Shown: positions 29,160 to 39,745 of the stretch, piece after piece
Layout: each line of letters starts with the position of its first letter
Numbering within the stretch: position 1 is the first letter of the stretch
Assembly (NCBI GenBank): GCA_963931925.1
Contig: OZ007569.1
Coordinates: 49,720,101-49,784,100, forward strand
From: Onchidella celtica
Taxonomy: Eukaryota; Mollusca; Gastropoda; Systellommatophora; Onchidiidae
Direction of reading: 5' to 3'
DNA length: 64,000 nucleotides
Notes under the pieces: generated by a model
The model's input: the letters and a program-made list of their open reading frames with translations, nothing else
What the model was told of the DNA's origin: nothing
The model's database searches: none
Translations under genes and position numbers: made by a program

Positions 29160-29643
29160 AACTGGTGGTGGTGGTGGAGGAAATTCAATCACAACTTTTC
29201 CATTTCCGCAGCAGAAAGAAGAGCGCTGTGACGACCATCGTAACGCACGACGATGTTCACAGATGACAGCCATTTGCCCATCGTTGTGTTGTTCTATTTA
29301 CACGATGAATGTTCTCATCAAAATTTTCCCTGTCTGCTTGTCGTCCACACCCAACATAATCTTTTTTTCTTCGTCGTGCTCTAGCAGGTTCTCTTTGAAT
29401 TTGATTTGTATCATCATCGTCTCCATCCAGAATGGCTTGATTAATGATAGGTTGTAACGGTGTTTCATCATGAGCTTGAGTTGCCACTCCTATTCTATCC
29501 GCATCTTCTAGATTTACTTCTACAGTTGTTTCATTCTCAATGTCATTATTTCCTACATCTCTGACAATTCTAGTTTGCTCTCTCTTTCGTAACTGTCGAG
29601 TAGTTCTGCTAGTTAACGATGAACGTTTTTTTGAGCGGGGCAT
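29160..29643 (-). pseudogene. Helitron Rep N-terminal fragment
   Basis: A frame begins MPRSKKRSSLTSRTTRQLRK and runs through acidic (LDGDDDDTNQ) and basic (RARRRKKD) stretches to a stop at 29257. This resembles the basic, disordered start of Helitron Rep proteins. Just after it, in another frame, a remnant reads CEH...ALRW...FCCGNGKVVI followed by a proline run, matching the N-terminal zinc-finger region that ends in C-C-x-N-G-K in many Helitron proteins. One cysteine position there is occupied by Arg. It is followed almost directly by the helicase C-terminal piece, so a large deletion joins the two near 29137-29160. Confidence 0.7.
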
Positions 29644-29741
29644 GATGAGGCAAATTTTATTTCAGGACATTCCAAGACGATTAATTTTCACAATGTCAAT
29701 GTACTTTATTTGCTAGATCTAAGCCAATAAAAAGAAAGGTA

Positions 29742-29976
29742 AACTCGTGGAAGAAAATTTGCAGAGCTTTAAATCTACTCTCTACTCTAGATCTGAGCTT
29801 CTTACTGAGGTTAAACTACACACACGTGGAAGAAAATTTGCAGAGCTTTAAATCTACTCTCTAGATCTGAGCTTCTTACTGAGGTTAAACTACACACACG
29901 TGGAAGAAAATTTGCAGAGCTTTAAATCTACTCTCTAGATCTGAGCTTCTTACTGAGGTTAAACTACACACACGAA
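29742..29976. repeat. three-copy 74-bp tandem repeat
   Basis: The unit begins ACGTGGAAGAAAATTTGCAG, ends with TAAACTACACAC and carries a TCTAGATCTGAGCTTCTTAC core. Copies 2 and 3 are essentially identical, and copy 1 has a 5-base insertion (TACTC repeated). It lies upstream of the Rep start codon inside the Helitron, in its 5' leader. Confidence 0.92.
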
Positions 29977-30599
29977 ACTATCTAGATCTAGATATTTATT
30001 AAATCTATAACGTCTGCATTTTGCTTTTCCAACTGAAAAACTTCACTTTTGCTCATTTTTGCAACTGTAATCGCCGCGCTTCCATTGTTGTCTTTGTTCC
30101 AGCTGATAGTGATGTGTCAATAACTGTATTTGTCCGAATTTAAAACTGATACAAAAAAAAATATCTGAGTATTTATAGTTCACAGGTTATAGGTCTTTTA
30201 GCTTCAGTTTTATGGTTTCCCAGTGACTCCGACAATTGTTCAGATATGAGAGAGTTCAATTTTTTTTTATTAATGACACAAATGATAATACATTTTTTTT
30301 AATGAACAGACAGAAAGGCAACGAAAAATATGAATACTCGAGTACTGGTACTGTTGCTTTCAGGTTGTTAGTGATTACAGGAAACGTATCAAACAGGAAA
30401 CAGTTCGTACTGGAATGGCCTATCCAAAATCCATTTTTTGCTTTTATTATTTTGTGTTTTAAGTCAATTTGCAATCAAACCAAAGATTATTTTGAAAAAC
30501 AAAAAGTGTCACTCACACCCTTTTTTTTGTCCAAATCAACATGGCAAATTTGATTTGTGTCCGTTTCTTAGTTTTTGAGCCTTAGGTGCCACAATGTTT

Positions 30600-30625
30600 T
30601 GGCGCTAGCTCCATTATAATATGAT
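30600..30625 (-). repeat. 26-bp inverted repeat, right copy (Helitron 5' end)
   Basis: TGGCGCTAGCTCCATTATAA and six further bases on the + strand form the inverted partner of 28526-28551. Its outer edge is the A|TC junction that starts the Helitron on the - strand. Confidence 0.9.
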
Positions 30626-30945
30626 TTTTAATCTTGTTTATGTCATCAAAGGGGTGATTTTCATTGGTTTATTGCTGTTAATTACGCCAAGAGAGTCATA
30701 AACGGCCATTATTAAATACTCCTTGCTGTGACAATGGGGACAGGTTTCGCAATGTAATATGAGTTATCATTATTATTTGAAGGTCCAATATCTGTCTTTT
30801 AGTATTCAGTGTGATTATACAATAATGATGCTCCCAGAGGAAAACTGTTTGGGATAACAATAATTGCGACTTAAGAAAGTATAATTAATATCTAGCCTGA
30901 TCTGAGCGGCCAGTGAAAATGTTGAATGTACACCTCGTGGGGGAG

Positions 30946-31820
30946 TCTCTCAATTGATCTTGTTATGAGTAATGTGAAAGTCTCTCTGTTGGTCTTATTG
31001 TGAATAATGTGAAAGTATCTCAATTGGTCTTATTGTGAATAATGTGAAAGTCTCTCAATTGATCTTGTTATGAGTAATGTGAAAATCTCTCAATTGGTCT
31101 TATTGTGAATAATGTGAAAATCTCTCAATTGATCTTGTTATGAGTAATGTGAAAATCTCTCAATTGGTCTTATTGTGAATAATGTGAAAATCTCTCAATT
31201 GATCTTGTTATGAGTAATGTGAAAATCTCTCAATTGGTCTTATTGTGAATAATGTGAAAATCTCTCAATTGATCTTGTTATGAGTAATGTGAAAATCTCT
31301 CAATTGGTCTTATTGTGAATAATGTGAAAGTCTCTCAATTGGTCTTATTGTGAATAATGTGAAAGTCTCTCAGTTTTTCTTATTGTGAATAATGTGAAAG
31401 TCTCTCAATTGGTCTTATTGTGAATAATGTGAAAGTCTCTCAATTGGTCTTATTGTGAATAATGTGAAAGTCTCTCAATTGGTCTTATTGTGAATAATGT
31501 GAAAGTCTCTCAATTGGTCTTATTGTGAATAATGTGAAAGTCTCTCAATTGGTCTTATTGTGAATAATGTGAAAGTCTCTCAGTTGGTCTTATTGTGAAT
31601 AATGTGAAAGTCTCTCAATTGGTCTTATTGTGAATAATGTGAAAGTCTCTCAGTTGGTCTTATTGTGAATAATGTGAAAGTCTCTCAATTGGTCTTATTG
31701 TGAATAATGTGAAAGTCTCTCAGTTTTTCTTATTGTGAATAATGTGAAAGTCTCTCAATTGGTCTTATTGTGAATAATGTGAAAGTCTCTCAGTTGGTCT
31801 TATTGTGAATAATGTGAAAG
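30946..31820. repeat. minisatellite, 35-bp unit, about 25 copies
   Basis: The array spans 875 bases with an exact 35-base period and no indels that I can see. The main unit contains CAATTGGTCTTATTGTGAAT then AATGTGAAAGTCTCT. A second unit type contains GATCTTGTTATGAGTAATGT and GAAAATCTCT. From about 31050 to 31310 the two types alternate, giving a 70-bp higher-order repeat, while the right two thirds are almost pure type 1 with a few CAGTT variants. There is no coding potential. Confidence 0.97.
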
Positions 31821-33789
31821 TTGATCCTTGTCGTGACAGGCGCTGTGAGATCGATTTTGAAAAATTAGATGTCATTGATTATTTGTTTTGTCATCGGGGC
31901 TAGGAGTGAAACATTTTTTTTTCTCCTGGGGAAGTAAAAAGACCGTAGCCTACTACCTATAATTTTATAATTCCTGGCGCATACCATTATTGATTTTTTG
32001 TTTTTATTATTGTTTACGTAGTGATGATGAATCTCAGAGGGTTTATCCCTTGTTATTTTGTAACTGTTGTCTTCGCTATTTCTTACCCGTCCTTTTCGTT
32101 CGTCCAGACCAGTCTGTACATTATAAATAGAACCAAGCCTTTGCAGTGACCGTGTTTGCACAAACGAGGGCGTGCCAAATTTAGGCCCTAGGTGTTAATG
32201 TCTATCAAAAATATTATTTATGGGCCTGCACTGTGCACGTCTTTGTTTTGTTTACAGGCTGTTGAGATGATTTACTATCGGGTTCTATTTGGGGAAATGA
32301 AATAGTCTGTTTTTACCTGACCAAGTTGAAGTTATTACCTTTGTAGAGAGACGTTTTAGGAGTACGCTGGAAAACAGTCTCATCATATCTTTGCCTTTAT
32401 GCGTTAAATTTTTTTTTTGTACTTGTATTTTTGTATCTGAGAAAGAGACTGTAACTGAGAAAGACGCCAGTTTTTGTTTACCAAATGATTATTCTGAAAG
32501 GGTTTTGGAAATTTCTGGGCAATCGGATTGCTGCACGTGGTCCACCAGTTGTCATTTCATTGTCAAGGTATGGCCATTCCGACACCGGTGCTTTGTTTTC
32601 AAATATTTATTTTAAAATTAAGTCAGGCTTGGTTTAGAGTTATCTGATATAGTTAGGCGTTGGTAACACGGTGTCTATTTAATTTCGTTATATAAGAACT
32701 GGTGTAGTCTGCGAGTGTATGCTTGGCCAAAAAAACAACCATCACTTTTCTTTCTGTTTTGAAAAAGTCGTTCTTCCCGTCATTTGTAATTTAGTCTCTA
32801 ATAGCTTGTGAGAAGCAGCCTAATACGCGTTCACATCAGTCAATTCAGCTGACCCTTCCTTATGAACAGAGATTTGAGCTTGACTTTGGGTGCCAGTTTC
32901 TGCCAAGTATTCTTAAGATCGTTTAGATTTGAATTAATTGTTATTAGAGAAAATAACAAGTGGTTGGAGCGTTTTATTTTCCAGTCCATGTCTTGACAGT
33001 TGGACGTTTTGATAGTCGTGGCTTGAATGTCCGGCTTCATTTTCGCCGTTTTGAATTTTGATACGTTTTCTGTAGTTGGCAATAACGAATATGCCAAAAT
33101 CTGTGTTTGTTCCATGTCTCAAGCAAGACTTGTACTAAAGAATCACGAATCTCATCTTTTTTTTGCACACCGTCTATTATGATCTACAAAGCCATGGCTG
33201 GGAGGGTGAAAGTTCATTACAACTGAGAGGAAAAGAGAATAAATGTTATTGCTTGAGGGATGAAATGATTCCCACGACGTGCGTAGGAATTTGAAGGGGG
33301 AAGCAATTGTAGTTTATTTCTGTATGTAATTGTTGTAGTATAATACGCATTCAAGCTCGCATTTCAAGATTTGTATTTGTATAGAAATCAACAAGCAAAC
33401 CAACAAACAAAAAACACTGCTGTACATATTTTATTATGTTAACTTTCATGATTTGTCGGAGATACGGGACACATGGGTAAAGCGAGCTTCACGCCGTTTG
33501 TATTTACCCATGAGATTTGGCCATGCATGGGAAATAGGGCACAACATTTGAGGTTCAAATCCAAGTCAGTATAAACATGAACTGTGAATTTGTGTAGATC
33601 ATAACATGATTGTGATGCGTGGTGAAAGTCAGCACAGAACTTCATTCTAAGATGCTGGCTGGTCTCAAAGTAGGTTATGTTTCATTGTCCTCGGTTTTTC
33701 ATCCTTTTTCATGTGTGCCAAGCCATTTTAAATGTGCTTGGTAATGCTGAGTCACAGGGAGATTAGAAAACGATTATTGAATTTGCCTT
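31821..33789. other. non-coding, no gene seen
   Basis: No gene is supported. Frames are short and domain-free. The sequence is AT-rich with poly-T near 31914 and 32408. Confidence 0.45.
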
Positions 33790-34036
33790 AGAGTCCTACC
33801 TGAAATTGAAGGAGGCCGAACTCTTACAAATTGATTTAACAGATTTTTATAACATTTACAAGATTCATATTATAGATATACTTTACAGTGTGCGCCTTTT
33901 CCCCGTTAGATTCTTAACTTCCCTTTTTATTTGGTCTTACTAATAGGGATCTGAGAGCTGAAGGCTAGCCCAAAGTGAGACAACGAAATTTCCATGAAAG
34001 ACGCAAGGTGGTGGTCATCGTGCCGAGGCAAACCCA
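33790..34036 (+). mobile_element. LINE 3' end, diverged copy 1
   Basis: This stretch aligns by eye with 54905-55190 over shared blocks: GAGGYCGAACTCT, ACAGACTTTTAT-like ATATTTACAA, the CCTTTTCCCCGTTA block, TTAACTTCMCTTTTTAT, GAGGGCTGAARGYTAGCCCA, and the final GCAARGTGG...ATCGT tail. The upstream side is a decayed LKEAELLQI-like peptide. It would be a 5'-truncated, inactive LINE copy in + orientation. Confidence 0.68.
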
Positions 34037-35210
34037 AGCCTCAGAAACCTAACTGAAATCCAACGATATGCATTAGATGTAGCCCCTTCTGCAGTATGCA
34101 GACTATCTGTGACTAGGTCTCCGTTGAAGTCCCAGAGTCCTCTGTGCCCATAGAAAAAGCCCTTGATGAAACCAGAGAGTATGTATCTATAGAGAGGTTT
34201 CACTATTGGTCCATTTGCACTGCGAGACACGGGAGGCTCCGCGAAACTATTGTTAGCATGGAGCGGAAAGTAGGTCGCTGCGGTAAACAATACCCGTTTG
34301 TGCATTTCCACGGGGTGTATGAACTTTCAAACGGTTGTAAATAGTTTCAGTCAGCCCAAAAATATGAATAAACCACAGTAAACAGATATGCACACTATCT
34401 TTGGTGAAGGCAGTCTATTTCAGTTCTTCAATTTCTTGTTTACCTCAGCGATCTGGTTTCGCGATTAGGCGGAAGTGAGATCTCTCTATACATCTATACT
34501 CTCTAATGAAACTGACGCCAACTTACTGAGATTGAATAGTACCAATTTTCATCTTGTATTTTTGACTTGCAGATGAAATACTTAACACGGCGTCTTGACT
34601 TTCCCTTAATTTGCTTGTACGACGTTCTTCCGAAGTTGATTTTTGCCGCACAGTTGTGACTTCACCTTTATAAACAGACTCAGCATATTATCTGAAAAGA
34701 GTAATCCAGTGCGCGCTTGACATTTTCAGAATCCGGGATGGAGAATGTCGCCGCGTTCTCTGCTTTTGCTCACGATGGGAAAGGAAGACTCTTGGTAAGC
34801 TGTAAATAAGCTGTACAATCGAACTGGATATCGACCGAGCCTGTGTTATGGAGGGAGAAAGAATATTTTTGTTCAAGTCGTGAAAAAATAGGTTTCTTTG
34901 CGTATCTTTGATTTCTATGCCGTCAGCGGGGGTTTGGAGATGACGACATTTATTGGAAGAGTTTAAGGGGCTCGGTGGAAGTTGCTTGGGATTTTTGCTG
35001 TATGCTCGGTCACTGCCATGGTCCTTTTCATTAGATCTGAGCACAGAATGTTTCTAGGCTGTATTAGTCTGTCAGTCAGCACAATAGTGTTGCCATTGCC
35101 ATTTATATCTGAATGGTGCAAGTCTTTATTTGAATTGGATTTCTTCATTGTTTTGATATAATGCTGAATTTTTTTCTCTGCATATACCGACTGTGTTTTG
35201 GACTTTAAAT

Positions 35211-35212
<2 letters not shown>
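34037..35212. other. non-coding, no gene seen
   Basis: No gene is supported. One open - strand frame at 34688-35044 has no recognisable domain. Confidence 0.4.
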
Positions 35213-35812
<600 letters not shown>

Positions 35813-37154
35813 TGTCTGTCCTATACTCATTCAGTTATACTTACTACTCGATCAAAGTCATTCATCACCATGTCGCCCCACCCTCCTTTTGTATCTTGGC
35901 TCACAGATCTGTCCATTTGTTTTCCATCTTCATACATCTTTCTTCTCTCCCCCCTCCCATTTGCCTCTCACTCGTGCTCCCCAACGTCTATTTCTCCGGC
36001 GAAAACCTCCATTTTCCCAGTCACATTTCACCCTTCAGCAGTTCAAGCGAACACCAATGTGATCGAACAGTGCGCTGACCTGAGGCTAAAAAGTAACAAG
36101 CCATCGCGGTCTGACGTTGATAGCGCCCAGGTCGGCTTGCAAGGCACAGAACAGAGGGCTTTCAGTGTTGGATTGGGAACATTTTAAGGTCATTTATTTG
36201 CTTCCAACCAAATTTATATGATGGCGCTGCCTATTTTAAAATAATGATGTTTCACTGTCTTGATTTCTGGCTTTCGTCAAGTGACTTGGCTCTTGGTAAG
36301 CGAAATCAACCCAGAACTGCCTCAAAATATTGGTGCTGTAGGGAAACACGGTACCGTTATCAATGGGGTCTATCACGAAAAACTCTATTGCTTGCTGCCG
36401 ACACAGGCCCCGAAAATGCACTAAAACATTTGTTGGAGCCACTGTGGGAGATCTTCAGGGGAATAGAACCCCTGTCAAACAAGTAGTTTGACCTGACTTA
36501 TGACAAGACCGTGAACCAGACAAAACATGTTTCGAAAACAATGCATTTACATCCGTCTCAAATGCCTGACTTCATTATTAGATCACCTCGTGAAAACACC
36601 CATTCACATCACACAGTAAGCTATTAGATAACCAAATGTCTATCAGACAAAAGGTATTTGGAGTATCAGAATAATGTTATATACAATATGAAGGAGAAAT
36701 AAAATAAACATCGTGATGGACACCCTGGATATTATGGAGTTCATTTGTGGACTTGTAATTTAAGACATAAAGTGGTATTACAAATAGGCTTACAAAATGA
36801 ACACAGACAGGCGATAAGTTTGCAATAGGGCGGGATGAAAGATGGCTGATTATTGGAGGGCTAAAAAAAATGGATTGTGAACGGATACGGGAAAAGTAGA
36901 TGTTATAGGAAGATGATTATAGTTGTGTTTGGTTTACCTCGGCATTTCCAGTACATTATCATCATGGTCAACGTGTGGTCAATGCGAGAGAAACATTTGG
37001 ATTCACTAATTAATACCAAAATTAATACCAAACGTCATCGGTGTTGGTTGCCCAGTATTTAAATTGCCTTGTCTTCATAAACAATTTGTTTGACTGTCAG
37101 GCTCTACAGTTCAGTCATACCAAGTAAGCTTGGCAATCCTAGCCGTACTGGTCT
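35813..37154. other. non-coding, no gene seen
   Basis: No gene is supported. Overlapping open frames from about 35550 to 36190 are extensions of the CT tract into C-rich sequence and carry no domain. Confidence 0.45.
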
Positions 37155-37590
37155 GTCGTGAGCTGTGTGGTTTAAGAGTGTTAAAACTCTGGAAAATAAG
37201 GCTATGCTAGTCAGGTAGTGGATTTTGTGGTTTAGGGGCGTTATGTTGGAAAGTTATATCGGTCTGTAGTGAATTCTGTGTTTGGGGGAAGTAATGCTAA
37301 TCTGTAGTAAGTTCTGTGGTTTAGGAGCGTTACTTGGGGAAGTAATGCAAGTTTATGTTGTAGTGGATTTTGTGATTTAGGAGCGTTTCATTAGGAAGTA
37401 ATGCTGGTCTAGTGAATTCTGTGGCGTAGGGGCCTTACGGCAGAAAGTAATAGTGTAGGAAGCACGCTGATCTTTATTCTGGAAAGGTTAAGGACACCAG
37501 CGCTTAAGGATTCTGTGATTCCGGAGCGTTACTTGACAAAGTGACGATAGTCTGTGGTGTAGGAGCGTTACTTCGGAAAAGTAATGGTCA
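37155..37590. repeat. degenerate tandem repeat, about 60-bp unit
   Basis: Six to seven diverged units share, in order, GTAGTGRATTYTGTGGTTTA, GGAGCGTTACTT and GGRAAGTAATGCTRGTCT. Unit length varies by internal indels. The array is old, since no two neighbouring units are identical. Confidence 0.75.
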
Positions 37591-39307
37591 TAGAAAACTG
37601 CAAATTTTAGTCATCCATGAAAAGTACAGGCGTCAATCGTTTGGAACTTTGTTTTCATAGTTACTGCTATTTGTCGTAACATTTTCTGATAAGATATTAA
37701 ACTTCATTCATGCAATTTACCTCTTGTCTAGGATAGATTGGTCATAGTAAATAATATTGAGAGACTGACATCCCTATCATCATCCTTTGCGACACACCAT
37801 CAACAAATATAATTAAAGAGCTGAAGTACTTTTTGGGAAATTTGATTATTTTTTTCAGATTCGTAGAAATAGAGTGAGTGGGTTTTATTATGAGACATGA
37901 CCAGGTCTAGATCATTGGCTAAACACGACATTAACAATTGTAATTTGGTTGAGCAGTGTAAATTTATTTCAAAATTAGAATTCAGTGCCGAAGACATGCA
38001 AGAGTATTTCTGTTACGCATTGTTGACAGAATGGAGACTTTTTTCTCCTTTGGGAGTCTTATACACCTGTCCAGGTGCTTTTTTCGTGGTTATTATTATA
38101 TCCATAAGTGGATTGCATTTTCATCCCAGGACTAAATCAAAGCTTTTTTTTTTTCATTTGCAAAAAAGTTACCAATAATTTGTCATTTCACTAACATAAA
38201 GGTCGTGGCATCGATTTCATGTATTTTCGAAACCGATTTCGTGTGAAATTGTCCTGCACAGAGAAACGCGTTGTTTTTTTTTTTTTTGTTGTTGTTGTTG
38301 CAGTACAGGACGTGTGGTATCAATGGCGAGGTGTGATGTGGCTGTAATCTTATCGTGCTGTTTTTGTTACCTTGTTATGTTAGTATTCCATTGAGACTTT
38401 CCTTGAATGGCTAGTGATGTGCTTTAGAGCTATTCAATAGCGTGGACATTAATTCTGACCTTGTTGGGGTCTTCTCTAATGCACGGGTTAAACATAGATA
38501 TTGTCCGTGATGTTTCAGGAAAAAATAACAGATTGTGAACTTTCTTTTAAATCGTTGGGCGCAGGAGTACAACACTGGGTGATATAATTGTACTGCGGTA
38601 AATATTGAAAATAAAGCATAGATAGTGAAAATAAAGGCAGTATCGACAGGATCATAGCATTCCACATCTTGCCTTAGTAATAATACATGTATTGACTTTG
38701 CATTCCCAAACGCTGTTCTTGACTCAGCAATGGTAAAATAACAAAAGTTATTGCAAAGAACCATTATTTTTGGACTTTCTGTTTGATGGCACGCTACCAG
38801 AGACAACTATTGATTGTCTGCTCCAGCGAGTTTTTGATCATGGACAGAAGGTCTGCGGATCTAAAAGTTTGGTCATTACATTTCGAAGATTTCTTTTGTA
38901 GATGGCTCTGGGCCTGTGAGACTCGTGAACAGCTTTTGCATTATTTCCCTCGTCACCAAGGTCCCCTCGCCATACAGTTTTTCAGGTTCCGGGATCAGTT
39001 TAAAAATTCAGGAATGTTGCGGGTTGCCATGTTGGGACGTGTCCCGTGTGGAATCAAGAAAATAAATCTCGAGAGAATTTCTGTATTTTGTTTTTATCAC
39101 AGTTTGGTCCTCACGGTATTTGTATGTATGTCCATGTAGGCAGATCAAAGTCTTATAAACTTTTTTAGAATTGTGGGAGAGGAGGGGGGGGGGGGGGAGA
39201 ATGAATAATAAATATTATATGAAGTTCTATTGTTTATTAAGGGGAAAATAGTTTATGCATAAGGATTAGGTTTTCAGGCTAGTGGCAGACGTTCACTGAA
39301 TGCTTTA
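37591..39307. other. non-coding, no gene seen
   Basis: No gene is supported. Poly-T lies near 38143 and 38274, and poly-G near 39184. A 118-codon frame at 38783-39139 has no recognisable family. Confidence 0.4.
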
Positions 39308-39309
39308 GG

Positions 39310-39412
39310 ACAGTGGTTCTCAACCTTTTTCAGGCAATCGTCCCCTTGGGCCCCAAAATTTTCTGTCATCGTCTCCCCCCCCCCCCCCCAGCTACCTTAC
39401 CCCCACCCTAAC
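39310..39412 (+). mobile_element. hAT-like terminal remnant
   Basis: It begins CAGTGGTTCTCAACCTTTTT, the terminal sequence of many non-autonomous hAT elements, and then runs into a CCCC-rich body. No matching opposite end is found nearby. It is related in composition to the remnant at 54313-54508, whose far end is the inverted counterpart. Confidence 0.55.
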
Positions 39413-39454
39413 ATGCAACCAAAGGTGCGCGCGTTAGATATAAATTATATTGAG

Positions 39455-39745
39455 GTTTTCATCATCATCATTGCCTTTCTCACCCTGGATCAGGGTATAG
39501 GCCACCAACAAACACTTTCCATCCCTCTCTATCATGGGCCAGCCTCTTTACATTATTCCAAGTCTTTCCGCTTCGTTGCACATCATTTTCTCTGGCTCTT
39601 CTCCACGTTCCGCGCGGCCTTCCTCTTGATCTCTTGCCCTGGGGATTCCAATCCAATACCTTCTTCGTGATGCTGTTTCCTGGCCTCCTGAGAGTGTGGC
39701 CGATCCATCTCCATCGCCTCCTACCAATTTCCTCTCTGACTGATT
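39455..39745 (-). mobile_element. RTE-like LINE 3' end
   Basis: On the - strand a C-terminal coding tail of 86 codons (39740 to the stop at 39480-39482) is followed by a GATGATGATGA-type 3' tail (near 39460-39470), the simple-repeat end of RTE-group LINEs. The element is 5'-truncated to under 300 bases. Confidence 0.8.
39480..39740 (-). pseudogene. LINE endonuclease-reverse transcriptase C-terminus
   Basis: The uninterrupted frame reads RRRWRWIGHTLRRPGNSITK, then VLDWNPQGKRSRGRPRGTWR, then a KTWNNVKRLAHDREGWKVF segment and the closing YPDPG before the stop. The W-x-W-I-G-H-x-L-R and G-K-R-x-R-G-R-P-x-x-T-W-R motifs are the usual C-terminal signature of endonuclease-reverse transcriptase proteins in invertebrate RTE-like elements. 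The RT and endonuclease domains are absent, so it is a dead 3' relic. The frame is still open, which suggests modest age. Confidence 0.88.

Larger units (their letters stand above)
28228..30624 (-). mobile_element. Helitron, internally deleted
   Basis: Read on the - strand, the 5' end is A|TCATATTATAATGG (30625 is the host A) and the 3' end is CTAG (28231-28228) followed by a host T. Between the two lie a Rep N-terminal piece and a Pif1-type helicase C-terminus, which are the two halves of a Helitron Rep-helicase, and a 15-base hairpin, CCGTTCGTAGAACGG, stands 9 bases before the CTAG. At about 2.4 kb against roughly 5-8 kb for complete elements, most of the Rep nuclease and helicase is deleted. 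A 26-bp sequence of the 5' end recurs inverted at 28526-28551. Confidence 0.8.

Noticed and set aside
30946-31820. The 35-bp array as a CRISPR
   Set aside because: Units are contiguous without unique spacers and the context is animal nuclear DNA, so it is a minisatellite.
33540-33566. GGTTCAAATCC, a tRNA T-loop-like motif
   Set aside because: The flanking bases do not form a proper T stem, and no acceptor, D or anticodon arms fit upstream.
38783-39139. 118-codon + strand frame
   Set aside because: Composition is plausible but no motif is recognised and nothing nearby supports a gene. Treated as chance.
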